A DNA stretch of 64,000 nt from Rs1 sp029027825 (GTDB lineage Bacteria; Pseudomonadota; Gammaproteobacteria; Pseudomonadales; Balneatricaceae). The stretch is taken from NCBI GenBank assembly GCA_029027825.1, contig CP093399.1, positions 3,286,001-3,350,000 of the forward strand, read 5' to 3'. Below are positions 28,164 to 40,536 of this stretch, piece after piece (position 1 is the first letter of the stretch; each line of letters opens with the position of its first letter). Below the pieces are notes generated by a model that saw only the letters and a list, made by a program, of their open reading frames with translations, had not been told where the DNA came from and ran no database searches. The position numbers and the translations under genes are program-made.

Positions 28164-28338
28164 ACATACGATATAACCGTATCCTTTAAATTGAAGATTG
28201 AGGTGCAAACTTTGCACAGCTTGATGCGCACTCTTATTGGGCCGATAACCATAACTGTTACGTAGGAAGTCTTGCTCCCACTTACAGCTATCAAAGTAAG
28301 TTTGCAGTATCTGGCTAACCCGTTCAGAGAAATTATTC
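28164..28338 (-). pseudogene. Remnant of a group II intron reverse transcriptase/maturase
   Basis: The minus strand reads QTYFDSCKWEQDFLRNSYGY then RPNKSAHQAVQSLHLNLQFK and GYGYIV. The combination SYGYRPxxSAHQAV...GYGYIV is the RT domain 2 region of bacterial group II intron proteins. Only about 55 residues remain, and neither intron RNA ends nor the YADD motif can be found. Confidence 0.72.
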
Positions 28339-28392
28339 CCTAAATTGAATTATAATTCATGCTTTAAACACTACTCTTTTTTGTGTTCATAT

Positions 28393-28587
28393 TCAATTAA
28401 TCTTTGTGTGTCCTTTATTATTTTTTTTCTGCTTTTTTAGTACGCGCACTTCATCTTTGAGCAGCTCGATCTCTTCGGCTTGCTGCTGAATACTTTGAAA
28501 GCATTGCTCTACTATCAGTAGTAAGCATTTAACTACCGGAGTTTGTTCACTTTCTGGAATATCAGGTAAAGTAGGGAGTTTTTTCAA
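28393..28587 (-). pseudogene. N-terminal remnant of an IS66-family transposase
   Basis: 64 aa: KKLPTLPDIPESEQTPVVKC... followed by a coiled coil EEIELLKDEVRVLKKQKK. This is the leucine-zipper-like start of IS66 transposases. The frame is lost in an A-rich run just after the coiled coil, and the rest of the ~500-aa protein is missing. Confidence 0.7.
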
Positions 28588-28826
28588 AGATTTAAGTCAT
28601 AGCAGCGAATGATAAGGTTATCTTACCATGGCTTTTTCAAGTGGTTTTTTTGCTTCTGAGAAGAGGTCTGAGGCATTTAAATAGTTAGTCGCAACCCGCG
28701 AGTGTATAAGATAAATAAACCACTCACATGGACTGGTATAACGAGGTGCTGCTACTTTAAAGAAGAAGGGAAGTAGTCTTTGATTTTAACGACTTTTGGA
28801 CTAAAACCCTGTCAAGAGAAAATGAT
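28588..28826. other. Spacer between IS66 and IS91 remnants
   Basis: The minus strand has a stop-free stretch ending at 28618 that reads PRYTSPCEWFIYLIHSRVAT then NYLNASDLFSEAKKPLEKAM. It lacks a start and I do not recognise it; it may be the tail of another decayed gene. Confidence 0.3.
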
Positions 28827-29438
28827 TTATATTGACGTTCTGCCCCGAGTTATTGAGAAGTTACGAAAGACCTGCATCATTACTCGGGCGGGTAGAAATA
28901 TTTTTTTCTTAGGATTTTTCCATTGATCTTCCCCACATATCCCTCCATGACTAATCAGGCAGTGAACATGGGTATGAAATGTCTGATTTCGTGCCCAGGT
29001 ATGTAACGCTAAGATGAAAGCAGCTTGCGCCCCTAAATATTTAGGATCTAAACAGAGTTCTTGTAGCGTTTTTCGTACTGATTGCAGTAATAGCTTGTGA
29101 CAAAAGGCCCGATTGTAATGCCAAATAGCATGCAAATCGTGAGGCAGGGTAAACACCCAATGATGGTGGGGACAGTCAAGCAAGAGGGATTGAGTTTTTT
29201 GTAACCATTGCTCAGCTTTTAGGGCATTGCACTGCGGGCAACTGCGATGATGACAGCTGTTGTACCAAACACCATTGAGATGGCCATCTTCACAGTAGAC
29301 TGAGTGTCCACCTAAAACTGCGGTACGACAAATCATGAGTTGTTCTGCTGCTTTAATTTGGAAGAGCGGCAAGCGGTGGGATTGTTGAAATTTTAAGAAG
29401 CATTTTTGCAAGAAAGTTTGCGCTGTTAAACTGCCCAT
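28827..29438 (-). pseudogene. Truncated IS91-family transposase
   Basis: 203 aa of an expected ~380-400. The N-terminal zinc-binding region has CEDGH and CHHRSCPQCNALKAEQWL, followed by the HUH nuclease motif (FHTHVHCLISHGG) typical of rolling-circle IS91 transposases. The frame runs into unrelated sequence after IFLPARVMMQVFR, so the catalytic Tyr region is lost. Confidence 0.85.
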
Positions 29439-29520
29439 AACAATATACAGCTTACTCTGTTGTTGGTTATTTATACAATAGTTCAGCCGCCTCCCCGAGC
29501 TCGCTCGGCAGATTTAACAT

Positions 29521-29681
29521 CTTATTAGGCGGAATCGTTCCGTGTTTAAACACGGAACGATTCCGCCTTTCATGTTTTTTAAAATTTTCATTAAATCGAT
29601 AGTAACATTATATTTCAATAACTCACGCCACTATTTGCCTTTTCCCATGCGGGGAAAGGCGGAACGATTCCGCCTAATAAG
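29521..29681. repeat. Palindromic element: 42-bp perfect palindrome plus a distant inverted copy of its arm
   Basis: 29527-29568 is a perfect 42-bp palindrome (arm AGGCGGAATCGTTCCGTGTTT, centre TTTAAA). The left flank CTTATTAGGCGGAATCGTTCC (29521-29541) is repeated in inverted form at 29661-29681, bracketing about 120 bp of A+T-rich sequence. It lies about 90 bp upstream of the IS91 transposase start, so it could be part of an IS91 end or an independent hairpin element. Confidence 0.85.
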
Positions 29682-30529
29682 CGCAAAGGCGGGTTGTACA
29701 TACCTGCTTAATTACTGTATGTGTTATCAGTATATATTTAAATAGAAGATAACCCTAGCAGCCCCTTTACTCAAACAACATTTTTTATGTTATCAGTGTT
29801 TTAACTTGATCTATATTGCGCTAAAAAATCATACCTAAACGCTGTTTTTGAGTCTTTTGGTGACTCTAGAATATAGAGCTATTTGTTGTGATTGTAACCT
29901 GCAATAAATTTAAAACAATTAACAACTATTGTCTAGAGTCTCAATTTGCAACACATTCACAGCAGTGCTGGTCTGACATTAAGGATTTTAGAATTCACTA
30001 TCGCGAATTATTATGAGCATTTGATCTTGGAGCATATAAAGAATTCAATTGAGGGTTTTGGCTTTTGGGACGAGGTCTGGCTAGAAGAATAAACTACCGT
30101 ACTCTTATTCCTACACTACGAAGCCGCTAATCCCCCTTTTATTGCCGCCGCCGCTATTGACTGAATTGCCGAAGCGGAGCGACAGGACGTCGCGCAGAGT
30201 GAGTGAGACAGGGATGTCTCTACGAACGGCCGGTAATTCAGGCGATGGTGGTGGAGTCTGTCGGCAATATTAGGGTGAGCTTTTGCTTTGCTTACTTTCA
30301 TTTTGCTCATCAAAAGAAAGTCAGTCGCCACCGGCGAAATTCTTGTAGGAATTTGACCTTTGAGATTAAAAAAGAAATCAGTTAAAGGGTTTGATTTTGA
30401 CCTTTGGGAACAAAGTATAGTATGTATGCAGTTACACTAATAGGCGAATTCGAAATACAGTAAATCACCGGACTAGTCGTGCGGTAATTTTAAAAGCTTC
30501 AAGGATTGTTAAAACTGCTCTTGCAGTGC
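29682..30529. other. Long non-coding or decayed stretch between the palindromic element and the rRNA 3' flank
   Basis: No intact gene is supported. A stop-free stretch at about 29940-30092 (plus) reads LQHIHSSAGLTLRILEFTIA then NYYEHLILEHIKNSIEGFGF and ends at TAA; it has no ATG and is not recognised. At about 30120-30360 a G+C-richer block contains in-frame-looking pieces (SFCFAYFHFAHQKKVS) often seen in repetitive intergenic DNA. Confidence 0.35.
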
Positions 30530-30703
30530 TTTTAAAAGATAGCGCAAGCGCATAAAGAATATAATAGAGTACTAAAATAGTACGAAGTGTAATTGAAGTT
30601 TTTTAAGAAACAGCGCAAGCGCATAAAGAAAAAAGAAGAAAGAAGAGTACTAGAATAGTATGAAGCGTAATTGAACTGTTTTTAAGAGGCAGCCGCAAGC
30701 GGC
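30530..30703. repeat. Imperfect direct repeats downstream of the rRNA operon
   Basis: Two units of about 72-79 bp plus a partial third share TTTTAAGA, CAGCGCAAGCGCATAAAGAA, AGAGTACTA-AATAGTA and GAAG-GTAATTGAA. The third keeps only TTTTAAGAGGCAGCCGCAAGCGGC. Confidence 0.75.
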
Positions 30704-30712
30704 ACTTTTTAT

Positions 30713-30871
30713 GCGATGACCTACAATGGGTTGAAAACACGTTTTCAATCGCTGTGCGATGCCTGCGGCTCCCAATCCCCGTACCTGTGGTACAGGGGCT
30801 TTCACATGGGGTAAGGAGCGGCAAGCCGCTGCTTTCTGTTTTTATCTCCCCATGGGAGATTAGGACATCGC
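30713..30871. repeat. Structured ~159-bp element bounded by inverted 5S-3'-end-like sequences
   Basis: Outer arms GCGATGACCTA and TAGGACATCGC pair with one mismatch. Both arms resemble the 3' end of the neighbouring 5S gene (CTCCCCATG..GAG.GTAGGTCATCGCC). Inside are further hairpins: TTGAAAACACGTTTTCAA, CCCCGTACCTGTGGTACAGGGG (two arms), AGCGGCAAGCCGCT and CTCCCCATGGGAG. No coding pattern is convincing. Confidence 0.65.
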
Positions 30872-30890
30872 CACTGAAAGCGTTAAGACG

Positions 30891-30928
30891 AAAAAAAGCC
30901 CCAAACACAACGTGCTTGGGGCTTTTTT
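30891..30928 (-). terminator. Intrinsic terminator of the rRNA operon
   Basis: Stem AAGCCCCAA/TTGGGGCTT around an ~11-base loop with A-run and T-run on the two sides, 10 bases beyond the 5S 3' end. It can act in both directions. Confidence 0.9.
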
Positions 30929-30937
30929 CGTATTAAA

Positions 30938-31053
30938 GCTTGGCGATGACCTACTCTCACATGGGGAGACCCCACACTACCATCGGCGCTAAATCGTTTC
31001 ACTTCTGAGTTCGGTATGGGATCAGGTGGTTCCAATTCGCTATGGTCGCCAAA
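30938..31053 (-). rRNA. rrf: 5S ribosomal RNA
   Basis: About 116 bases. The 5' part TTTGGCGACCATAGCG and the 3' part GTAGGTCATCGCCAA are complementary, and CCCATACCGAACTCAGAAG (loop B/C region) is diagnostic. Last gene of the operon. Confidence 0.96.
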
Positions 31054-31275
31054 CATAAACTGTTATCTCTAAAGACTTTCTCGTTATTGCTCTTATTCAA
31101 TAACCTGTCTCTAAAGATCAATCTGGATTTGATGTCGCTTTCTTCTCTTCAAGAAGTTTGCGCTTACTCTAAGGTAAAAGTCTATACAATTTTGTAGTTT
31201 TATCAACATGTTAATGTGATTTTATCTTGGTCTTTCGTTACGTTATCAGTCTCTTCCAAACGCCTTTGGCGTTAT

Positions 31276-34179
<2,904 letters not shown>

Positions 34180-34659
34180 AACCCGAAGGTGTCTATGTTT
34201 AGCTGTTTTTGTCTACTTTTATAAAAAAGTAGTAACAACTGACAAGAAACTGATTGTTGTAACGATAAAATCACCGATTATCTATGCGGGTAGCATAAAT
34301 AATCTATTTGGCATGTATGATTAAACTACTAAGATGATATGACCAGTGATAGTCACATCATCCAAATTTTTAGTTTACGATCTGGTTGAACGGGTATTCG
34401 ACATCCGTTCATCGTAAACAAAGGGTCTCTCATAGTTAATAAGTACAAGTACTTATTAAAGATAAAAAAACCTTTAGACTTTTTTTCATCAAATCCACAT
34501 TGTTAAAGAGCGTTTAAAGCAAGAAGCTTTAACCGATAAACAACCGTTAAGTTGCCTATGAGTTAAGACTTTTAGTCTTCCTACTGAGTAGGCTTTGCTC
34601 TCTTTATTAGTTTAGTCAGATAATTCGTGTGAACGCTTGCCAATACAGGCTAATCGTTT
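34180..34659 (-). other. 16S-23S internal transcribed spacer without tRNA genes
   Basis: About 480 bases. No tRNA-Ile, tRNA-Ala or tRNA-Glu sequence is recognisable on the minus strand. It contains the 3' arm of the 16S processing stem (CACACGAATTATCTGAC, about 34614-34632) and a boxA antitermination sequence GCTCTTTAACAATG at about 34498-34511. Confidence 0.8.
34498..34511 (-). promoter_or_regulatory. boxA antitermination site in the rRNA spacer
   Basis: Minus strand GCTCTTTAACAATG matches the boxA consensus recognised by NusB-S10 as part of the rRNA antitermination complex. Confidence 0.75.
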
Positions 34660-36206
<1,547 letters not shown>

Positions 36207-36585
36207 AGAATTTTTTTGTTTCTACCCGAAGGCAAAAACGGCTCAAGATTTGCTAACTTTGTTCTTTCTATTGTGATTAATCAATCAACCTTGCGGCCAA
36301 CTTATCAATCTCGTAAAACGTATGTTTTTCTTTCAATGAATTCACTTGGTTTGCTTGTCTTGAAGTTTTCTAAACTAACGTTGCAAAGAACGAATCCTCT
36401 ACTAAGTTGCCTAGATTGCTTTAAAAGCTTTTGTAGCTTCTATCGACAAGCGCCCACACGAATTATCTGACCAAATTTTTAAAGAGCGTCTTCATCTCGT
36501 GAAGAGAAGAAGTTCTTAAACGTTTGAGTCAAGCTAGAAGCTTGCTGAGCGGCTTGTTTGCTGCTCCGTCTAAGTGAGGTGCGTA

Positions 36586-36612
36586 TTATATAGCTGCATC
36601 TCGTTAAGTCAA
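36586..36612 (-). promoter_or_regulatory. rRNA promoter, proximal
   Basis: Minus-strand TTGACT (36607-36612) and TATAAT (36586-36591), about 15-16 bases apart, followed by ACGCACC, a G+C-rich discriminator of the kind tied to growth-rate and ppGpp control. Confidence 0.75.
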
Positions 36613-36749
36613 TCATTTTTATTTATTTATTTGAAGTTTATATTAGGCTTAAAAAGCGTATAAAACAAAATTCAATTTCTACAAATCTAACTGATTAAGC
36701 TTAGTTAGCAGACTTAGCGGCTTGATTGTTGCCTTGTCTGTGGAGGCGC

Positions 36750-36777
36750 ATTCTATAGAAATTTCAATTTGTGTCAA
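36750..36777 (-). promoter_or_regulatory. rRNA promoter, distal
   Basis: Minus-strand TTGACA (36772-36777), 16-base spacer, TAGAAT (36750-36755), followed by GCGCCTCC. The discriminator resembles that of the proximal promoter. Confidence 0.75.
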
Positions 36778-36846
36778 CCACTAATTTCAATTTATTTACA
36801 GTTACTTTTTTGCGCTCAATTAATGATCAGCTTTACCACTGTTAGT

Positions 36847-36869
36847 TAAAAAGCCAGCTTATCGCTGGC
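36847..36869 (-). terminator. Intrinsic terminator after tyrS
   Basis: Minus strand GCCAGC-GATAA-GCTGGC followed by TTTTT. It separates tyrS transcription from the rRNA promoters just downstream. Confidence 0.88.
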
Positions 36870-36896
36870 GGTATTAGCTCTTTTAATTAAGCAGAG

Positions 36897-38240
36897 TTAA
36901 TCGTCACCAAGATTATGAACGGATGATGTAGGCAGATCAGCAAGGCTATCTATAAACAGATGATGTTTCTTTTTTCCCAACTTCACTAAATGATACTTTG
37001 CATGCTTGGCATTCCCCTTGTCGAACACATCAGCAGAATTGAAATTTTGCTCCGCCGTAACGACCAGGCCATTCACGGTAATCGCATTTCGCTTTAGTGC
37101 ATCCATTATCTGCTTGCCATTACCCATTCCCGCTTCAGACAACAGCCGTGAAAACGGTGTGTCGAATACATTTTTATCAGCTAATTCAAATGTAGGTAAG
37201 CCGTCTTGAGCCATTTGCGCAAAATCATTTTCGGTTAGCTCGTCAGTATTACCAGAGAACAGTGCTGCACTAATCCGCATTGCACCATTAAGCCCCGCTT
37301 TGCCGTGCACTAATTCTGTGACTTCTTTGGCTAAGATTGCCTGCGCCTGTGGCCGACCTTGAGCCGCTTTATCTTGCGCTTCTATCTCGGCGATTGCCGA
37401 TACTTCTAAGAAGGTAAAGTAGCGTAAAAAGTTGTATACGTCTGCGTCGGCTGAATTTATCCAAAACTGGTAAAAAGCATAGGGGGAGGTCTTCTCCGCT
37501 GACAGCCAAATTGTACCGCTTTCTGTCTTGCCAAATTTTGTGCCATCAGACTTGGTAATTAACGGTAAGGTCAGACCAAAAGCCTTGTTGCCATTCATTC
37601 GCCTAGTGAGTTCAGTACCACCGGTTATATTCCCCCACTGGTCAGAACCGCCGATTTGCAATGTACAATTATGACTTTTGTTTAGTTGTTGAAAGTCATA
37701 GGACTGTAATATCATGTAAGTAAATTCAGTGAAAGAGATCCCCTCTCCCTCTCTATCTATACGTTGCTTGACCGATTCCTTGGCGATCATTTGGTTGATC
37801 GAAAAATGTTTGCCTACATCGCGCAAGAAACTTAGCACGTCTAGATCTTTGGTCCAATCCAGATTATTGACTACTTCCGCACTATTCTCTGACTGATCAA
37901 AATCGATAAACTGGCTCACTTGGGCTTTGAGCTTCTCTACCCAAGCCGAAACAGTACCATCATCATTGAGCTTGCGCTCTTGGGCTTTAAAACTAGGATC
38001 GCCGATTAAACCGGTCGCGCCACCCACTAAAGCTAAAGGTTTATGACCGTGTTGTTGAAAACGTTTTAGAGTCAATAGGGGAACTAAACTGCCGATATGG
38101 AGACTATCTGCTGTGGGATCAAATCCGCAATATAAAGTAACACTGTTATCTTCTAGATGTTTGGCAAGCTCTACTTCGCTACTCATTTGTGCGATCAAGC
38201 CGCGGCTAGTTAACTCTTCTAATAGTGTTTGCTTACTCAT
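36897..38240 (-). CDS. tyrS: Tyrosyl-tRNA synthetase
   Basis: 447 aa (E. coli-type enzyme is ~424; here the linker and tail are slightly longer). Class I signature HIGSLVPLL near residue 47, KFGKT (KMSKS equivalent) in SDGTKFGKTESG, and a C-terminal S4 RNA-binding domain (GKQIMDALKRNAITVNGLVV). Charges tRNA-Tyr. Upstream of and co-directional with the rRNA operon, a common gammaproteobacterial neighbourhood. Confidence 0.97.
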   Translation of the reverse strand: MSKQTLLEELTSRGLIAQMSSEVELAKHLEDNSVTLYCGFDPTADSLHIGSLVPLLTLKRFQQHGHKPLALVGGATGLIGDPSFKAQERKLNDDGTVSAWVEKLKAQVSQFIDFDQSENSAEVVNNLDWTKDLDVLSFLRDVGKHFSINQMIAKESVKQRIDREGEGISFTEFTYMILQSYDFQQLNKSHNCTLQIGGSDQWGNITGGTELTRRMNGNKAFGLTLPLITKSDGTKFGKTESGTIWLSAEKTSPYAFYQFWINSADADVYNFLRYFTFLEVSAIAEIEAQDKAAQGRPQAQAILAKEVTELVHGKAGLNGAMRISAALFSGNTDELTENDFAQMAQDGLPTFELADKNVFDTPFSRLLSEAGMGNGKQIMDALKRNAITVNGLVVTAEQNFNSADVFDKGNAKHAKYHLVKLGKKKHHLFIDSLADLPTSSVHNLGDD

Positions 38241-38486
38241 ATACTGCTCGATAACCTAAGTTTATAGTTGGATAGGGTTTAATTTAATCCGCTATTCTAG
38301 CGACACTGCTGACAATGAACAATATTTAGTTGGGGATCATTTTAATAAATCCTAGTTTCGTAGAAGTGATTGATTGTCCCCTGTGATTAAAAATTATAAA
38401 CTTTGCCGACCATGCAAGGTTTTATCAGTTACCCAAACACAATTATAGAAGGTTAGTTCTTTGTTACTTAATAGATTTTTTTTTAG
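38241..38486. promoter_or_regulatory. Divergent promoter region between tyrS and the M23 peptidase gene
   Basis: A+T-rich stretch between divergent genes with a nine-T run near 38476-38484, next to the broken 5' end of the peptidase gene. No specific operator was recognised. Confidence 0.4.
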
Positions 38487-38730
38487 ATGTTAAAGCCATA
38501 GCGCTTTTAGCTTAATAAAGCCAAATACTCTGATCGGTGCTTTTATCCTGTCGATAGCTAGTTTCAGTACTCTTTCAATAGCTGATTCAACGGCACTTCA
38601 AACTCCGTGGCAGCAGTACAAGGTAAAGAGTGGCGACAATCTCTCTACCATTTTTAATAGAGCGGGCCTCTCTCCGCAAGATGTATTACGCGTTAGCAAC
38701 TCAACTAAGTCCGCCAAGACTTTTGTTAGA
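38487..38730 (+). other. Coding-like 5' extension of the M23 peptidase gene, out of reach of a normal start
   Basis: In the peptidase frame, codons from 38502 translate to a hydrophobic anchor (LIGAFILSIASFSTLSIADS) and a LysM/OapA-like domain start (QYKVKSGDNLSTIFNRAGLS). This closely parallels two later repeats in the same protein. No ATG, GTG or TTG is in frame before 38731. An ATG at 38487 (ATG TTA AAG CCA TAG) would read into this frame if one base were removed at CCATAG. Confidence 0.7.
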
Positions 38731-40536
38731 ATGATTCCAGGGGAAACTCTTGCACTCCTTATTAAAGAGGGTGATTTACAAAAAATCCGTTATGCTATCA
38801 GTCCCAACACCACCATAGTTTTGACTAAAGTATTTGATGCAGAAACTGATGCGAGCATTTATCAGCTAGCGACTGAGACCAAAGAACTGACGATAGCAAC
38901 AGCTGCCCCGACTATTAACAGCACTCTTACTAATCCCAACCCCAATTCCGCACCCGAACCCGAACCAGTGCTAGCTGTAACGACACAGCACGATCCTCTG
39001 GTGTTAATCGACCCCGATAACTACACTGCGATTGAGCGACAAAATTTCATTGGTACGAGCGGTGACTCTCTATCCACTATCTTTGATCACGCCGGATTAG
39101 CTGCCAAATATATTAGCTATTTAGATGATGGCGTAAAAAATAGCAGTTTTGCCCTAGAGAAGCCTTTTAGCGCTTTGTCGATTGGTGATTCGCTGTCACT
39201 TTTGATCGTCGATGACTCTTTACTCGAACTAACCCACACCAGCCAAACAGGTATTACCACTCGGGCTACTCGAGGCCTAGATTTTCAGCACCTTTATGTT
39301 ATTACTAAAATTGAACCACAGCTAGAGAGTAGCGTACCACTGCAAATATCACTTGAGTCCGCCTTAGCTGACACTGACCGCGCAGATAATTGGATATATT
39401 ATACGGTACAACCCACTGACAATTTATCGACCATTTTCATGCGTGCTGGCTTATCGCACACCGATGTTTACTATGTCAATAATGCGGCGCAGAAAGAACG
39501 TATTTTCCAGCGGATGATGCCCAATGAGAAAGTCGGATTTTTAATTCGCGATGGCCATTTAATCAAGATTAAATATATTATAAGCCCGCTGAAAAGCGTG
39601 CTTTTTAACCGCACAGATAAAGACAGTTACGCGGTAAAAGTACTCGAGCGCACCCCAACAACTGTGGTTAAGCAAGTCGCGGGGCAAATCAACAGCTCTT
39701 TATTTGTCGATGCCTTAAATGCCGGTTTATCGAATAGTATGACCATGAATTTTGCTAAAGTCTTTGCCTGGGATGTCGATTTTTCTCAAGATATTCAAGT
39801 TGGTGATAAGTTTAAACTGATCTATGAAGAGCTGACCATTGACGGCAAGAAAATCAAGGATGGTAATATTATTGCCGCACAGTTTGATACTGGTGGACAG
39901 AGCCTGATCGGGATTTTTTATCGTGATTCTGAGGGCGATGTTGGTTTTTACACACCCGAGGGGCGCAGCATGCGCAAAGCCTTTTTACGGATGCCGGTCG
40001 AGTTTGCCAGAATTAGCTCTAAATTTAACCTGAGACGCAAGCATCCCATTTACAATAAAATCCGCGCCCATCGAGGTGTCGACTACGCGGCTAAACGCGG
40101 CACGCCGATTATGGCCTCAGGAAATGGTAAAATTTCGTATCTAGGACGCAGGGGAGAATACGGAAAAACCATTATCATTCAACATGGCACTAGTATAAAC
40201 ACCCTCTATGCGCATATGTCTGGTTACAACAAAGAGTTGAAAGTTGGCAGCCGTGTAAAACAGGGGCAAGTCATCGGATATGTGGGGGCGACCGGCGCGG
40301 TAACAGGTGCACATTTACACTATGAATTCAGAGTTGATGGGATACACAAGAACCCTTTAACCGTTAAACTGCCCAAGGCGACCAATATGCAAGCCAAGGA
40401 ACTCGAAAGTTTTAAACTGGTGGCTGATTCAGCTCTCAAACAACTTAATTTCACTACCAAAATAGCTACAAGTGAGCCAAAAATTGCCAGCATCAGACAA
40501 GACACAACAGCACCTACACCAACCATCACAGAGTAG
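38731..40536 (+). CDS. M23-family murein endopeptidase with OapA/LysM-like repeats (MepM/YebA type)
   Basis: 601 aa from the first ATG, probably ~680 aa in the ancestral gene. Two further OapA-like modules are visible (FIGTSGDSLSTIFDHAGLAA and YYTVQPTDNLSTIFMRAGLS). The C-terminal LytM domain has the zinc ligands HRGVDYA and HLHYEFR with SSKFNLRRKHP. Such enzymes cut peptide cross-links so new peptidoglycan can be inserted. The usual N-terminal anchor is encoded upstream of the ATG (see 38487-38730), so the 5' end is either frameshifted or uses an unusual start. The 3' end overlaps anmK by 65 bases. Confidence 0.85.
   Translation: MIPGETLALLIKEGDLQKIRYAISPNTTIVLTKVFDAETDASIYQLATETKELTIATAAPTINSTLTNPNPNSAPEPEPVLAVTTQHDPLVLIDPDNYTAIERQNFIGTSGDSLSTIFDHAGLAAKYISYLDDGVKNSSFALEKPFSALSIGDSLSLLIVDDSLLELTHTSQTGITTRATRGLDFQHLYVITKIEPQLESSVPLQISLESALADTDRADNWIYYTVQPTDNLSTIFMRAGLSHTDVYYVNNAAQKERIFQRMMPNEKVGFLIRDGHLIKIKYIISPLKSVLFNRTDKDSYAVKVLERTPTTVVKQVAGQINSSLFVDALNAGLSNSMTMNFAKVFAWDVDFSQDIQVGDKFKLIYEELTIDGKKIKDGNIIAAQFDTGGQSLIGIFYRDSEGDVGFYTPEGRSMRKAFLRMPVEFARISSKFNLRRKHPIYNKIRAHRGVDYAAKRGTPIMASGNGKISYLGRRGEYGKTIIIQHGTSINTLYAHMSGYNKELKVGSRVKQGQVIGYVGATGAVTGAHLHYEFRVDGIHKNPLTVKLPKATNMQAKELESFKLVADSALKQLNFTTKIATSEPKIASIRQDTTAPTPTITE

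Larger units (their letters stand above)
36207..36896 (-). promoter_or_regulatory. rRNA operon leader and upstream region
   Basis: Contains tandem promoters (listed separately), a leader boxA (GCTCTTTAAAAATTTGG at about 36470-36486) and the 5' arm of the 16S processing stem (GGTCAGATAATTCGTGTG at about 36459-36476), complementary to the spacer arm. A+T-rich DNA upstream of the far promoter could act as an UP element. Confidence 0.8.

Noticed and set aside
29542..29745. 67-codon open frame
   Set aside because: It begins inside the 42-bp palindrome and spans its inverted copy; no domain.
34180..34659. tRNA-Ile/tRNA-Ala in the rRNA spacer
   Set aside because: No T-arm or anticodon-arm sequence typical of these tRNAs can be found on the minus strand.
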